NCBI RefSeq assembly: GCF_009847015.1
Contig: NZ_WVEM01000005.1
Coordinates: 248,001-312,000 of the forward strand
DNA length: 64,000 nucleotides
From: Sunxiuqinia indica
GTDB lineage: Bacteria > Bacteroidota > Bacteroidia > Bacteroidales > Prolixibacteraceae
Direction: 5' to 3'
Position 1 is the first letter of the stretch. Each line of letters opens with the position of its first letter. This document shows positions 16,828-23,947 of the stretch, in pieces. The position numbers and the translations under genes were made by a program. The notes beneath the pieces were generated by a model. That model ran no database searches. It saw only the letters and a list, made by a program, of their open reading frames with translations, and was not told where the DNA came from.

Positions 16828-17499
16828 ATGAGCCATAACATTTCAACTTCAACAGAGAATTTTATTAAAGCGATATACAAATATGAGCAAGGAGTAGATC
16901 TGGACACCAAGCCCGGTTCAATTGCTAAAGAATTGGGAATTACCAATGCCGGGGCAACAGACATGGCCCAAAAACTCGCTCGTAAAAAGCTTATTAATTA
17001 CGAGAAATACAAAGAACTAAAGCTAACGCCTGCCGGGAAAAAGTTGGCTTTGAGTGTTCTTCGGAAACATCGGCTTTGGGAGACCTTCCTTCATCAGGTA
17101 TTTGAGCTAAGTATGCACGAAATACATCGCGAAGCCGAACTACTGGAGCACCTGACTTCTGATTTTTTAACCGATAAAATTGCCTTATTTCTGGGAAATC
17201 CGTTGACTGATCCACACGGCGACCCAATTCCCACAAAGCAAGGTATCATTCCAACAAACGAAAATAACGTCATTCTGTCGTTGGCTGAAACCGGATGTGA
17301 ATATGAAATAGCACGCTTATCAGGTTCTGACAAAGAATATTTTGATTTCTGCCACTCGAATCAGCTTAAAATTGGCTCGAAACTTTGTGTGAATAAACAA
17401 TATAAGAAAAACAAGATGACCGAAATAGAAGTAGGCGATACAAAACTTCTGTTAACGATGGAGCTTGCAAATACAATTTATATCAAAAAATTAAAATAG
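16828..17499 (+). CDS. DtxR/MntR-family metal-dependent transcriptional regulator
   Basis: This is a 223-residue cytoplasmic repressor that senses Fe(II) or Mn(II). It has an N-terminal winged helix (PGSIAKELGITNAGATDMAQKL as HTH, residues 29-50), the dimerisation/metal domain with HRLWETFL (His81, Glu85) and IHREAELLEH (His100, Glu104, Glu107, His108), the family signature DPHGDPIPTKQG, and a C-terminal SH3-like part. The primary-site position that is Cys in DtxR is Glu104 here, as in MntR, hinting at manganese, while the downstream Feo genes hint at iron. It heads a plus-strand run with a porin-like gene 6 bases later, the DtxR-FeoA fusion and split feoB. A palindrome before the start suggests autoregulation. 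Confidence 0.9.
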   Translation: MSHNISTSTENFIKAIYKYEQGVDLDTKPGSIAKELGITNAGATDMAQKLARKKLINYEKYKELKLTPAGKKLALSVLRKHRLWETFLHQVFELSMHEIHREAELLEHLTSDFLTDKIALFLGNPLTDPHGDPIPTKQGIIPTNENNVILSLAETGCEYEIARLSGSDKEYFDFCHSNQLKIGSKLCVNKQYKKNKMTEIEVGDTKLLLTMELANTIYIKKLK

Positions 17500-17505
17500 A
17501 AATAA

Positions 17506-18273
17506 ATGAACGTACGAATACTTCTCCTACTACTTCTAATTGCAGCGGGCGCTAAAGCCCAGGAAAACATTCCGGAACTGATTACCGATAGACCTGACCA
17601 AACAGAATCAGCTGAAGTTGTTCCGTTAAACTCGCTACAAATTGAGACCGGCTTTGTCGTATTCAATGACAAGGCTAACCAGATACAACAGACCTCATAC
17701 GCATATAATTCAACCTTGTTGCGTTATGGTATTCTGCCAAATTTCGAATTGCGTTTAGGCTTGGAGTACCTTGGGGATAAAACAGAGATCTCTTCAAGCT
17801 CAATTTCTGGATTTGGACCACTATACACCGGCTTCAAAGTAAAAATTAGTGATAAGCAAAAAGGGATGCCAGCCATCGCTATTTTAGGTGCACTGACTTT
17901 CCCTTTTACAGCCAATGAAGAATACAAACCCTCGGAGCCGGCGGCCAATATGCGTCTATCCATTTCGCACACGCTTTCCGACCGGATTTCGCTGGGCTAT
18001 AATTTGGGAGTTGAATGGGATGGAGAAACGCCAACACCAGGTTATTTCTACTCCATTGCCCTGGGCATAGGTATTTCTGACAAAATTGGACTCTTTGCTG
18101 AAGGCTTCGGCTTACTGGGTGCAAATGATAAAGAAGAACATCTTCTGGATGCCGGAGTTACCTATTTACTGCTTCCAAATCTTCAAGTTGATATTTCGGG
18201 AGGAATCGGACTTTCAGAAAATGCTGCCGACAGTTTTGTTGGAGCTGGTCTGAGCTTCCGGCTACCTCAATAA
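17506..18273 (+). CDS. Outer-membrane beta-barrel transporter-like protein (Phenol_MetA_deg type)
   Basis: This is a 255-residue secreted protein with a signal peptide (LLLLLLIAAGAKAQ, residues 5-18) and an opening ITDRPDQTESAEVVP typical of the transporter/Phenol_MetA_deg group of Bacteroidota outer-membrane barrels. Alternating beta strands run through to a C-terminal SFVGAGLSFRLPQ, ending in the usual aromatic-containing strand. It starts 6 bases after the metal regulator and precedes the FeoA fusion, so passage of metal ions or chelates across the outer membrane is a reasonable guess. Family members are poorly characterised and the substrate is inferred only from context. Confidence 0.78.
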   Translation: MNVRILLLLLLIAAGAKAQENIPELITDRPDQTESAEVVPLNSLQIETGFVVFNDKANQIQQTSYAYNSTLLRYGILPNFELRLGLEYLGDKTEISSSSISGFGPLYTGFKVKISDKQKGMPAIAILGALTFPFTANEEYKPSEPAANMRLSISHTLSDRISLGYNLGVEWDGETPTPGYFYSIALGIGISDKIGLFAEGFGLLGANDKEEHLLDAGVTYLLLPNLQVDISGGIGLSENAADSFVGAGLSFRLPQ

Positions 18274-18308
18274 TCGCGATTAAAATGAAACTATAATACG
18301 TTTACGAA

Positions 18309-19367
18309 ATGAATATCTTGTCAATATTACAGATCCAGCCCGGAACCATGATTTTATCCGGAATTTTGATCATCGGAATCCTCTTCTGGATCTTTTGGCC
18401 CGAAAAGGGTTTAATCGCTCTCCTTTCGAAAGTAAACATGAACAACCAGCGGGTTCATCTGGAAGATGCATTGAAGTATCTGTTCGATTGTGAATACAGA
18501 AACAGCACTTGCGACATGAACGGAATTGCCGGCAACTTGAACATTACCGGAGACCAAGCCAGCAAATTGCTCGAACGTCTGCTTTCCATGGGACTGATCG
18601 CTATCAATCATCAAAGTATAACATTGACTGATACTGGCCGCTCCTACTCCCTTCGTGTAATTCGTGTGCATCGTATTTGGGAAAGATATCTGGCCGACGA
18701 AACCAGTGTTTCACAAGCCGACTGGCATAACCATGCCGATAAAATTGAGCATCAGGTAACCCCGGAAGATACCGAAAAACTGGCAGCCCAAATGGGACAC
18801 CCGGTATTTGATCCTCATGGTGATCCGATTCCGACCGCAGAAGGAAACCTACCCAACCATAAAGGAAAGTCCCTGAGCCAATTAAAAGAAGGCAACATTG
18901 GGCGCATTATTCATATCGAAGATGAACCCAGAAATATTTACGAACAATTGGTGGTACTCGGATTATACCCCGGCATGCAAGTATATGTAACCGACGTTAA
19001 CGAAAAGAAGATCACCTTTGCTGCTGATGGTGACGAATGTACCCTAACCCCGCTTTTTGCAGCACACATCACGGTAGAGCTGCTTTCAGGGAAAGTGCCA
19101 TTAACACAGAAATACGAATTGCTTTCGGAACTTGCGGTTGGCGAAAAAGCCAAGGTAGCAGCAATCTCGCCCAATTGCCGGGGACAACAACGACGAAGGC
19201 TTATGGATCTGGGCATTGTTCCCGGAAGTCTGATTTCACCCGAAATAAGAAGTGCCTCCGGCGACCCGGTTGGCTACAGGGTAATGGGAACCACCATCGG
19301 AATACGACAGAAAGAAGCTGAATTAATCTTTATCGACCGCCCAAAAGAGACGAGCACAAAACAGTGA
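18309..19367 (+). CDS. Membrane-anchored DtxR-like regulator fused to FeoA domains
   Basis: This 352-residue protein has an unusual domain order. Residues 13-31 (TMILSGILIIGILFWIFWP) form one transmembrane helix. Residues about 45-115 are a winged helix (MNGIAGNLNITGDQASKLLE). Residues 116-180 are a DtxR-type metal/dimerisation domain with HRIWERYL (His121, Glu125), DWHNHADKIEH (His140, Asp144, Glu147, His148) and DPHGDPIPTAEG. Two SH3-like FeoA domains follow: about 188-262 (LGLYPGMQVYV) and 270-344 (RRRLMDLGIVPGS, GYRVMGTTIGIR). FeoA normally aids FeoB; here it is tied to a metal-sensor module and to the membrane, just upstream of split FeoB. It may gate transport directly rather than, or as well as, regulating transcription. 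Confidence 0.88.
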   Translation: MNILSILQIQPGTMILSGILIIGILFWIFWPEKGLIALLSKVNMNNQRVHLEDALKYLFDCEYRNSTCDMNGIAGNLNITGDQASKLLERLLSMGLIAINHQSITLTDTGRSYSLRVIRVHRIWERYLADETSVSQADWHNHADKIEHQVTPEDTEKLAAQMGHPVFDPHGDPIPTAEGNLPNHKGKSLSQLKEGNIGRIIHIEDEPRNIYEQLVVLGLYPGMQVYVTDVNEKKITFAADGDECTLTPLFAAHITVELLSGKVPLTQKYELLSELAVGEKAKVAAISPNCRGQQRRRLMDLGIVPGSLISPEIRSASGDPVGYRVMGTTIGIRQKEAELIFIDRPKETSTKQ

Positions 19368-19418
19368 TTAGAAACAAGTTCCACACAATACCTTTTGATA
19401 ATTTTAAACTAGAAACAC

Positions 19419-20222
19419 ATGAAGTCAATTATACAAAATACGAACAACTGCAACAATTGTTCCGTCCACAATGCTGCCAACCTGGTAAAACTAGGACTGA
19501 ATCTGGATGATGTGGACTACGTGATCACCATGGCCGGAAACCCAAACACAGGGAAAAGTACGGTTTTTAATAACCTGACCGGCCTTCGTCAACATACCGG
19601 CAACTGGCCCGGGAAAACAGTTACACGAGCCGAAGGAGGATTCAGTTACAATGAAAAGCGCTATAAAGTGGTCGATCTTCCGGGAACTTACTCACTGCTT
19701 TCAACCAGTACTGACGAGGAAGTAGCACGAAATTTCATCTTGTTTGGTCAGCCAGATGTGACCGTCATTGTAGTGGATGCCACAAGACTGGAACGCAACC
19801 TGAACCTGGCACTGCAAATACTCGAAATAACCGACCGTGCTGTTTTGTGCCTCAATCTAATGGATGAAGCCAAAAGAAATCGTATTGAAATTGACACAAG
19901 AGCCTTATCCAAGGAATTGGGAATTCCGGTAATTCCCACTGCGGCCAGACGAAAACAAGGTATGCAGGAACTTTTAGCAGCTATCGAAGAAGTGGCCAGC
20001 GGCAAGTACGTTTGCAAACCTCACAAAATGAAGAACCGCTCACCCAAATTACAACATGCCATTTCAACCCTCTCCGAGAAACTTGCCCGGCAATACCCCA
20101 ATCTTCCGAACACGAATTGGGTAGCGCTGCGCCTACTCGAAGGCGATAACAGCATCATTGAAGCTGTTCGCACCGGCGAGCTGGGAAGTATCAACACAAA
20201 CGAATCAGTGGTTCAATCCTAA
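19419..20222 (+). CDS. feoB: FeoB GTPase domain as a separate protein
   Basis: This is the N-terminal G-protein half of the ferrous iron transporter FeoB, encoded alone (267 residues). The GTPase motifs are G1 AGNPNTGKST (residues 39-48), the switch HTGNWPGKTV, G3 DLPGTYSL (from Asp86), G4 NLMDEAKR (146-153) and G5 TAARRKQG. A helical GDI-like domain follows to about residue 250, then the frame stops. Cys11 and Cys14 form an N-terminal CxxC near the membrane half of the system. The next gene, 10 bases later, encodes the membrane half, so the two should form one transporter. The break falls in the linker, and each part has its own start and stop, arguing against a sequencing frameshift. Confidence 0.9.
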   Translation: MKSIIQNTNNCNNCSVHNAANLVKLGLNLDDVDYVITMAGNPNTGKSTVFNNLTGLRQHTGNWPGKTVTRAEGGFSYNEKRYKVVDLPGTYSLLSTSTDEEVARNFILFGQPDVTVIVVDATRLERNLNLALQILEITDRAVLCLNLMDEAKRNRIEIDTRALSKELGIPVIPTAARRKQGMQELLAAIEEVASGKYVCKPHKMKNRSPKLQHAISTLSEKLARQYPNLPNTNWVALRLLEGDNSIIEAVRTGELGSINTNESVVQS

Positions 20223-20232
20223 AAGTAACAAC

Positions 20233-21666
20233 ATGCAAAATACAACCAATAAAGAAAGAGAAGAGTTATTAAATGAGGCCAACTCAGCCCGATGGGAATT
20301 GGGACTAGACTTTCATGATACTGTAATTGAATCGATTTACTCCAATGCATCGCAGATTGCCCGAAAAACAGTAACACAAAAAGGCGAAAAAGAAGCCTAT
20401 AGCGCCGATCTTAAAATTGATAAAATTGTCACAAGCAGATGGCTTGGTTTTCCACTGATGTTTTTGATGCTTGCCACCGTTTTCTGGCTAACCGTAGCTG
20501 GAGCCAACTACCCATCCGGTCTTCTGGCATCGCTATTAGTCGACTACATGCACCCAATTTTAAAGAGTGCAGCGGCATCAATTAACATGCCTTGGTGGCT
20601 TGATGGTGTTTTAATTGATGGTGCTTATTTGTCAATGGCCTGGGTCATCGCGGTGATGCTGCCCCCAATGGCGATCTTTTTCCCACTATTTACCTTGCTC
20701 GAAGATCTTGGTTATCTGCCACGAGTGGCCTTCAATATGGACAACCTGTTCCGCAAAGCCGGAGCACATGGCAAGCAGGCACTATCGATGAGTATGGGAT
20801 TTGGATGTAATGCTGCGGGGGTTATTGCCACCCGGGTAATCGATAGTCCGCGCGAACGATTGGTAGCCATTATCACCAACAATTTTTCGTTGTGTAATGG
20901 TCGCTGGCCCACGCAAATATTAATTGCCTCAATCTTTATCGGAGGACTTGTTCCAGCACAGCTTGCCGGAGTCGTTTCCGCCGGAGCAGTTGTAGGCATA
21001 GCGGTTTTTGGAATATTTCTGAGTTTGGTTGTTTCCTGGGGGTTGAGCAAGTCTGTACTGCGTGGTGAAGCATCCGCTTTTAGCCTGGAGCTCCCACCCT
21101 ACCGACCGCCCAGAATATGGCAAACGCTTTACACCTCGCTAATCGACCGAACCATATTCGTACTTTGGCGTGCGATCATTTTTGCAATTCCTGCCGGGAT
21201 TGTTATTTGGTTGGTGGCCAACATTCATATTGGCGAACTCAGCCTGGCCGAACACTTTATTCAGTGGTCCGATCCTTTTGCCATTATATTTGGGTTGAAT
21301 GGAGTTATTTTACTGGCCTACATTATTGCTATTCCCGCGAACGAAATAGTTATTCCTACAATATTAATGCTAACCGTATTAAGCACAAAACTAACCGGAG
21401 GAGCCGGTGATGGAGTTATGTTCGAGCTCGACTCGGTGGGTGACACAGCCAACATCTTGCATGCGGGAGGCTGGACTTTGCTTACAGCCGTAAACCTGAT
21501 GCTTTTCAGCTTGCTGCATAACCCGTGCTCAACAACCATTTATACAATTTTTAAAGAAACCAAAAGTTGGAAATGGACACTTGTTTCAACTTTTCTACCC
21601 ATTGTTATGGGACTGGTTATTTGCTTTTTCACCACACAAATATGGATGCTATTTGTAGTTGGATAA
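20233..21666 (+). CDS. feoB: FeoB membrane (gate) half as a separate protein, divergent motifs
   Basis: This 477-residue inner-membrane protein is the transport half of FeoB. It starts at the ATG at 20233; upstream extension in frame would overlap the GTPase gene and add non-homologous residues. After a soluble linker (ARWELGLDFHDTVIESIYSNA region) come about eight helices. The Gate motifs are recognisable but altered: GFGCNAAGVIATRVI replaces the usual GCNVPA-type segment, and FSLCNGRWPTQ replaces the usual SCSARLP. The second gate reads LHNPCSTTIYTIFKETKSWKW with the conserved Cys. Iron(II) uptake powered or gated by the partner GTPase is likely; the changed gate could mean altered metal preference. 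A strong terminator follows. Confidence 0.9.
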   Translation: MQNTTNKEREELLNEANSARWELGLDFHDTVIESIYSNASQIARKTVTQKGEKEAYSADLKIDKIVTSRWLGFPLMFLMLATVFWLTVAGANYPSGLLASLLVDYMHPILKSAAASINMPWWLDGVLIDGAYLSMAWVIAVMLPPMAIFFPLFTLLEDLGYLPRVAFNMDNLFRKAGAHGKQALSMSMGFGCNAAGVIATRVIDSPRERLVAIITNNFSLCNGRWPTQILIASIFIGGLVPAQLAGVVSAGAVVGIAVFGIFLSLVVSWGLSKSVLRGEASAFSLELPPYRPPRIWQTLYTSLIDRTIFVLWRAIIFAIPAGIVIWLVANIHIGELSLAEHFIQWSDPFAIIFGLNGVILLAYIIAIPANEIVIPTILMLTVLSTKLTGGAGDGVMFELDSVGDTANILHAGGWTLLTAVNLMLFSLLHNPCSTTIYTIFKETKSWKWTLVSTFLPIVMGLVICFFTTQIWMLFVVG

Positions 21667-21682
21667 GGAATTTAACACCTAA

Positions 21683-21728
21683 AAAAAAAGAAATGCAGCT
21701 CGCCAAATCGAGTTGCATTTCTTTTTTC
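21683..21728 (+). terminator. Rho-independent terminator of the feo cluster
   Basis: A 13-base-pair stem, GAAATGCAGCTCG with CGAGTTGCATTTC (one G-T pair), has a 6-base loop and is followed by a T-run. It starts about 20 bases after the feoB stop codon. Confidence 0.85.
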
Positions 21729-21758
21729 AGTCCCATATATCAAGTATTTATAAGAATA

Positions 21759-21790
21759 AAAAGGACATTCTTTCGAATGCCCTTTCTGTT
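21759..21790 (-). terminator. Terminator of the DUF4251 gene
   Basis: A hairpin (AAGGACATTC, loop TTTC, GAATGCCCTT) sits just after the minus-strand stop at 21798. On the minus strand it ends in a T-run. Its core closely resembles the hairpin at 23002-23033. Confidence 0.7.
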
Positions 21791-21797
21791 CTTAACC

Positions 21798-22340
21798 CTA
21801 TAGCGATTGTCCTTCATAAACACGGGATTCTTCCAACGGAACCAAGTCACCTTCAAAGGTTAGCTGTCCCCGCCTTAAACCCGTTAAGGTTGCCCTTGTG
21901 TTTCCTGACGGACTGATTGAAAACCGTAAGTCGTAAATTCCTAGTGGAGTCATCACATTTAAAGCCAAACTAAAAGTTCTCTTTCGCTCATTCTCCTTAA
22001 GTTCATATTTTGTAATAGTACCTTTAGCTGTTACTCCACCAACACCATTCGGCCCAATACGGAAGTTTGAGCCAACCTGAATAACTGCTGTTGCTGAGTC
22101 AACTGATACGAAGTTGATGTTGGAGCTCGCAAAGACTCGATTTCCATACTTATCCTGTAAAAAATCGGCCTCCAGCACAAAGCTTTTATTCTCCAACATA
22201 TACTTTGTTAATTCATATTGCTTCTCCATCTCGATCTGCCGTATCTCTTTTTTGGACAGAACCGAGTCCTTGTCATTTTTTTGTGCAAAAATGGTACCCG
22301 ATACAACAACGCACATGATCAATAAAGCAATCTTTTTCAT
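21798..22340 (-). CDS. DUF4251 domain secreted protein
   Basis: This is a 180-residue exported protein of a Bacteroidota-specific family (DUF4251). A signal peptide (IALLIMCVVVSGTIFAQ) is followed by a charged linker, then the typical body: LENKSFVLEADFLQD, SSNINFVSVDSATAVIQVG, GVGGVTAKGTITKYE and a C-terminal region with GIYDLRFSISPSGNTRATL. The family has a small beta-sandwich-like fold and no known function; homologues are usually periplasmic or lipoproteins. It is a single-gene unit with its own terminator. Confidence 0.85.
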   Translation of the reverse strand: MKKIALLIMCVVVSGTIFAQKNDKDSVLSKKEIRQIEMEKQYELTKYMLENKSFVLEADFLQDKYGNRVFASSNINFVSVDSATAVIQVGSNFRIGPNGVGGVTAKGTITKYELKENERKRTFSLALNVMTPLGIYDLRFSISPSGNTRATLTGLRRGQLTFEGDLVPLEESRVYEGQSL

Positions 22341-22493
22341 TATTTTTCCTCCTGTTTTTCTTTTTTCTACTGATTAAATAGCAAGATTTATTCCAGAAGT
22401 GCATCGTAAAACATTCTTTAGCACTCTTTAGCAAGAATTAACAAACTGGAGAGAGTGTGTTTGAGGTAGAAAACGATATGTTTCGGTTTTATA

Positions 22494-22946
22494 CTATAGC
22501 GGCAAATCACAATTGGATTCCACGCCATCAACAGAAGCTCCAATACTTTTATAAAAATCAATAGCTGGCTGATTCCATTCGGATACCTGCCAATGTAATT
22601 TTTTACAATTTTGAGCTTGACCAAATTCAATCACCTGGTTGATTAACTTAGTGCCCACTCCCTGACCCCTGAATTGAGGCTTTACATAGAGATCATCCAT
22701 ATAGAGCGATTTCCCTATCCAAGTATAGTAGGCGAAGAAACAAGTTACATAGCCAATAACTTCACGACCCTGGCATGCCACAAATCCATTAACATAGTCA
22801 CTTTCCTGAAGCATCTGTTTTTCAGTATTCGTTACTTTTCCAGGCATTCTTTGGAAAGTGGCAAACTCTTTAAATAATTCAATCAATTTTGGGAAATCCG
22901 TTTTTTTGATTTTCCTGAACTTAGCTTCCATACTGATCTTACTCAA
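22494..22946 (-). CDS. GNAT-family N-acetyltransferase
   Basis: This is a 150-residue acyl-CoA-dependent acetyltransferase. The GNAT core is clear: IRKIKKTDFPKL-like opening (FRKIKKTDFPKL), strand VIGYVTCFFAYYTW, the motif A acetyl-CoA loop YVKPQFRGQGVGTKL (residues about 88-102), and the C-terminal WNQPAIDFYKSIGA. The pattern YMDDLYVKPQFRGQGVG resembles diamine (spermidine/spermine-type) acetyltransferases, but substrate is uncertain. Start may be the second ATG, 5 codons in. The gene is transcribed alone. Confidence 0.85.
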   Translation of the reverse strand: MSKISMEAKFRKIKKTDFPKLIELFKEFATFQRMPGKVTNTEKQMLQESDYVNGFVACQGREVIGYVTCFFAYYTWIGKSLYMDDLYVKPQFRGQGVGTKLINQVIEFGQAQNCKKLHWQVSEWNQPAIDFYKSIGASVDGVESNCDLPL

Positions 22947-23001
22947 TACAATTAGAAGACAAGTTAATAAAACTTAGAACATCTCGTAATTAGAGTAAAC
23001 C

Positions 23002-23033
23002 CAAAAGGGCATTCCTTCGAATACCCTTTTTAG
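23002..23033 (-). terminator. Terminator at the end of the pectin operon
   Basis: The hairpin AAAAGGGCATTC, loop CTTC, GAATACCCTTTT has runs of A and T on both sides and could work in either direction. It is 58 bases past the last stop of the minus-strand pectin operon (23091). Confidence 0.7.
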
Positions 23034-23090
23034 TTCGTATTGACCTTATCCAAGGTCATGATTCCTGCCCGCTACGATCTTTAGTAAAAA

Positions 23091-23834
23091 CTAATCATTT
23101 ACGATCACATGATCCGCTAAGTCGATCGGCAGCTTTGTAAGTTCGCGGGTAGCCAACGCTGCCACTTTTATAGCTCCTGCCAATCGAAGGTGTGTGTTAT
23201 CTTGCCTTCCTTCCGGATATTTCTCAGTAGGCTCGGTCCACAGATAGAGTTCTTTCGAAGGCTCATCCCCCATCGACTGAACCAAGTCTTCCGTTAGTTT
23301 TTGCAAGTCGATTAAAGGAACATTAAGCCTTTCCGCTACCTGCCTCATTGCAACAGGATAATCGCCATGCGTATCTACCAATTGTCCATTTTCGTCAAAC
23401 TTACGGCGAACAATAGAGGTTAGTAAAATTGGAGTCGCACCTTTCTCACGAGTTTCCAACACATACTTCTCCAAATTTTCAGAGTAGCTTTCAAAAGGAA
23501 TGGTATATCGTGTGCTGTCCTTAATTTTTTGGTCGTTGTGCCCAAATTGAATCAGAACGAAATCACCTTTCTTCAAGCTATCCAAAACAACTTGCCACCG
23601 ACCTTCGTCTATAAAACTTTTGGTACTGCGTCCGTTCACCGCGTGATTATGAACCGTAACTAACGAATCAAAATACTGGGCTACAACTTGTCCCCACCCT
23701 GTTTCAGGATAAACTTCGGTCTTTTTATTTGCCATGGTTGAGTCGCCAACCATAAAAACATCAATGCTTTTTTCTTTTGTGCTGCATGACGACAGAACCA
23801 ATGCAAGCACGACCATTAAAATTGTATTCTTCAT
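23091..23834 (-). CDS. Rhamnogalacturonan acetylesterase-type SGNH lipoprotein (CE12-like)
   Basis: This enzyme likely removes acetyl groups from rhamnogalacturonan I. It has a lipoprotein signal ending in LSSC (Cys17), then the SGNH blocks: GDSTMA (Ser32), GWGQVV, NGRSTKSF (Gly/Asn block), LIQFGHNDQK (Asn block) and the C-terminal DNTHLRLAGA with catalytic Asp and His. The 247-residue length fits CE12. It is the last gene of the pectin operon, 113 bases after the PL1 lyase gene, and is a diverged second copy of the CE12 at 27076-27897. Two acetylesterases may serve different acetyl positions; that is inference. Confidence 0.88.
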   Translation of the reverse strand: MKNTILMVVLALVLSSCSTKEKSIDVFMVGDSTMANKKTEVYPETGWGQVVAQYFDSLVTVHNHAVNGRSTKSFIDEGRWQVVLDSLKKGDFVLIQFGHNDQKIKDSTRYTIPFESYSENLEKYVLETREKGATPILLTSIVRRKFDENGQLVDTHGDYPVAMRQVAERLNVPLIDLQKLTEDLVQSMGDEPSKELYLWTEPTEKYPEGRQDNTHLRLAGAIKVAALATRELTKLPIDLADHVIVND

Positions 23835-23947
23835 CCGTTTTTAATCATTTTATTTTACGCACATCAACATAAATCACTTGTTACCAATCGTCTACATGTG
23901 CGAATTTTTACCTGCTCGTTTTCAGTATCTTTTGTTGAAATTTGATT

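Noticed and set aside
20158-20232. In-frame upstream extension of the FeoB membrane half overlapping the GTPase gene
   Set aside because: The added residues do not resemble FeoB linker sequence, and a good ATG lies at 20233 after the GTPase stop.
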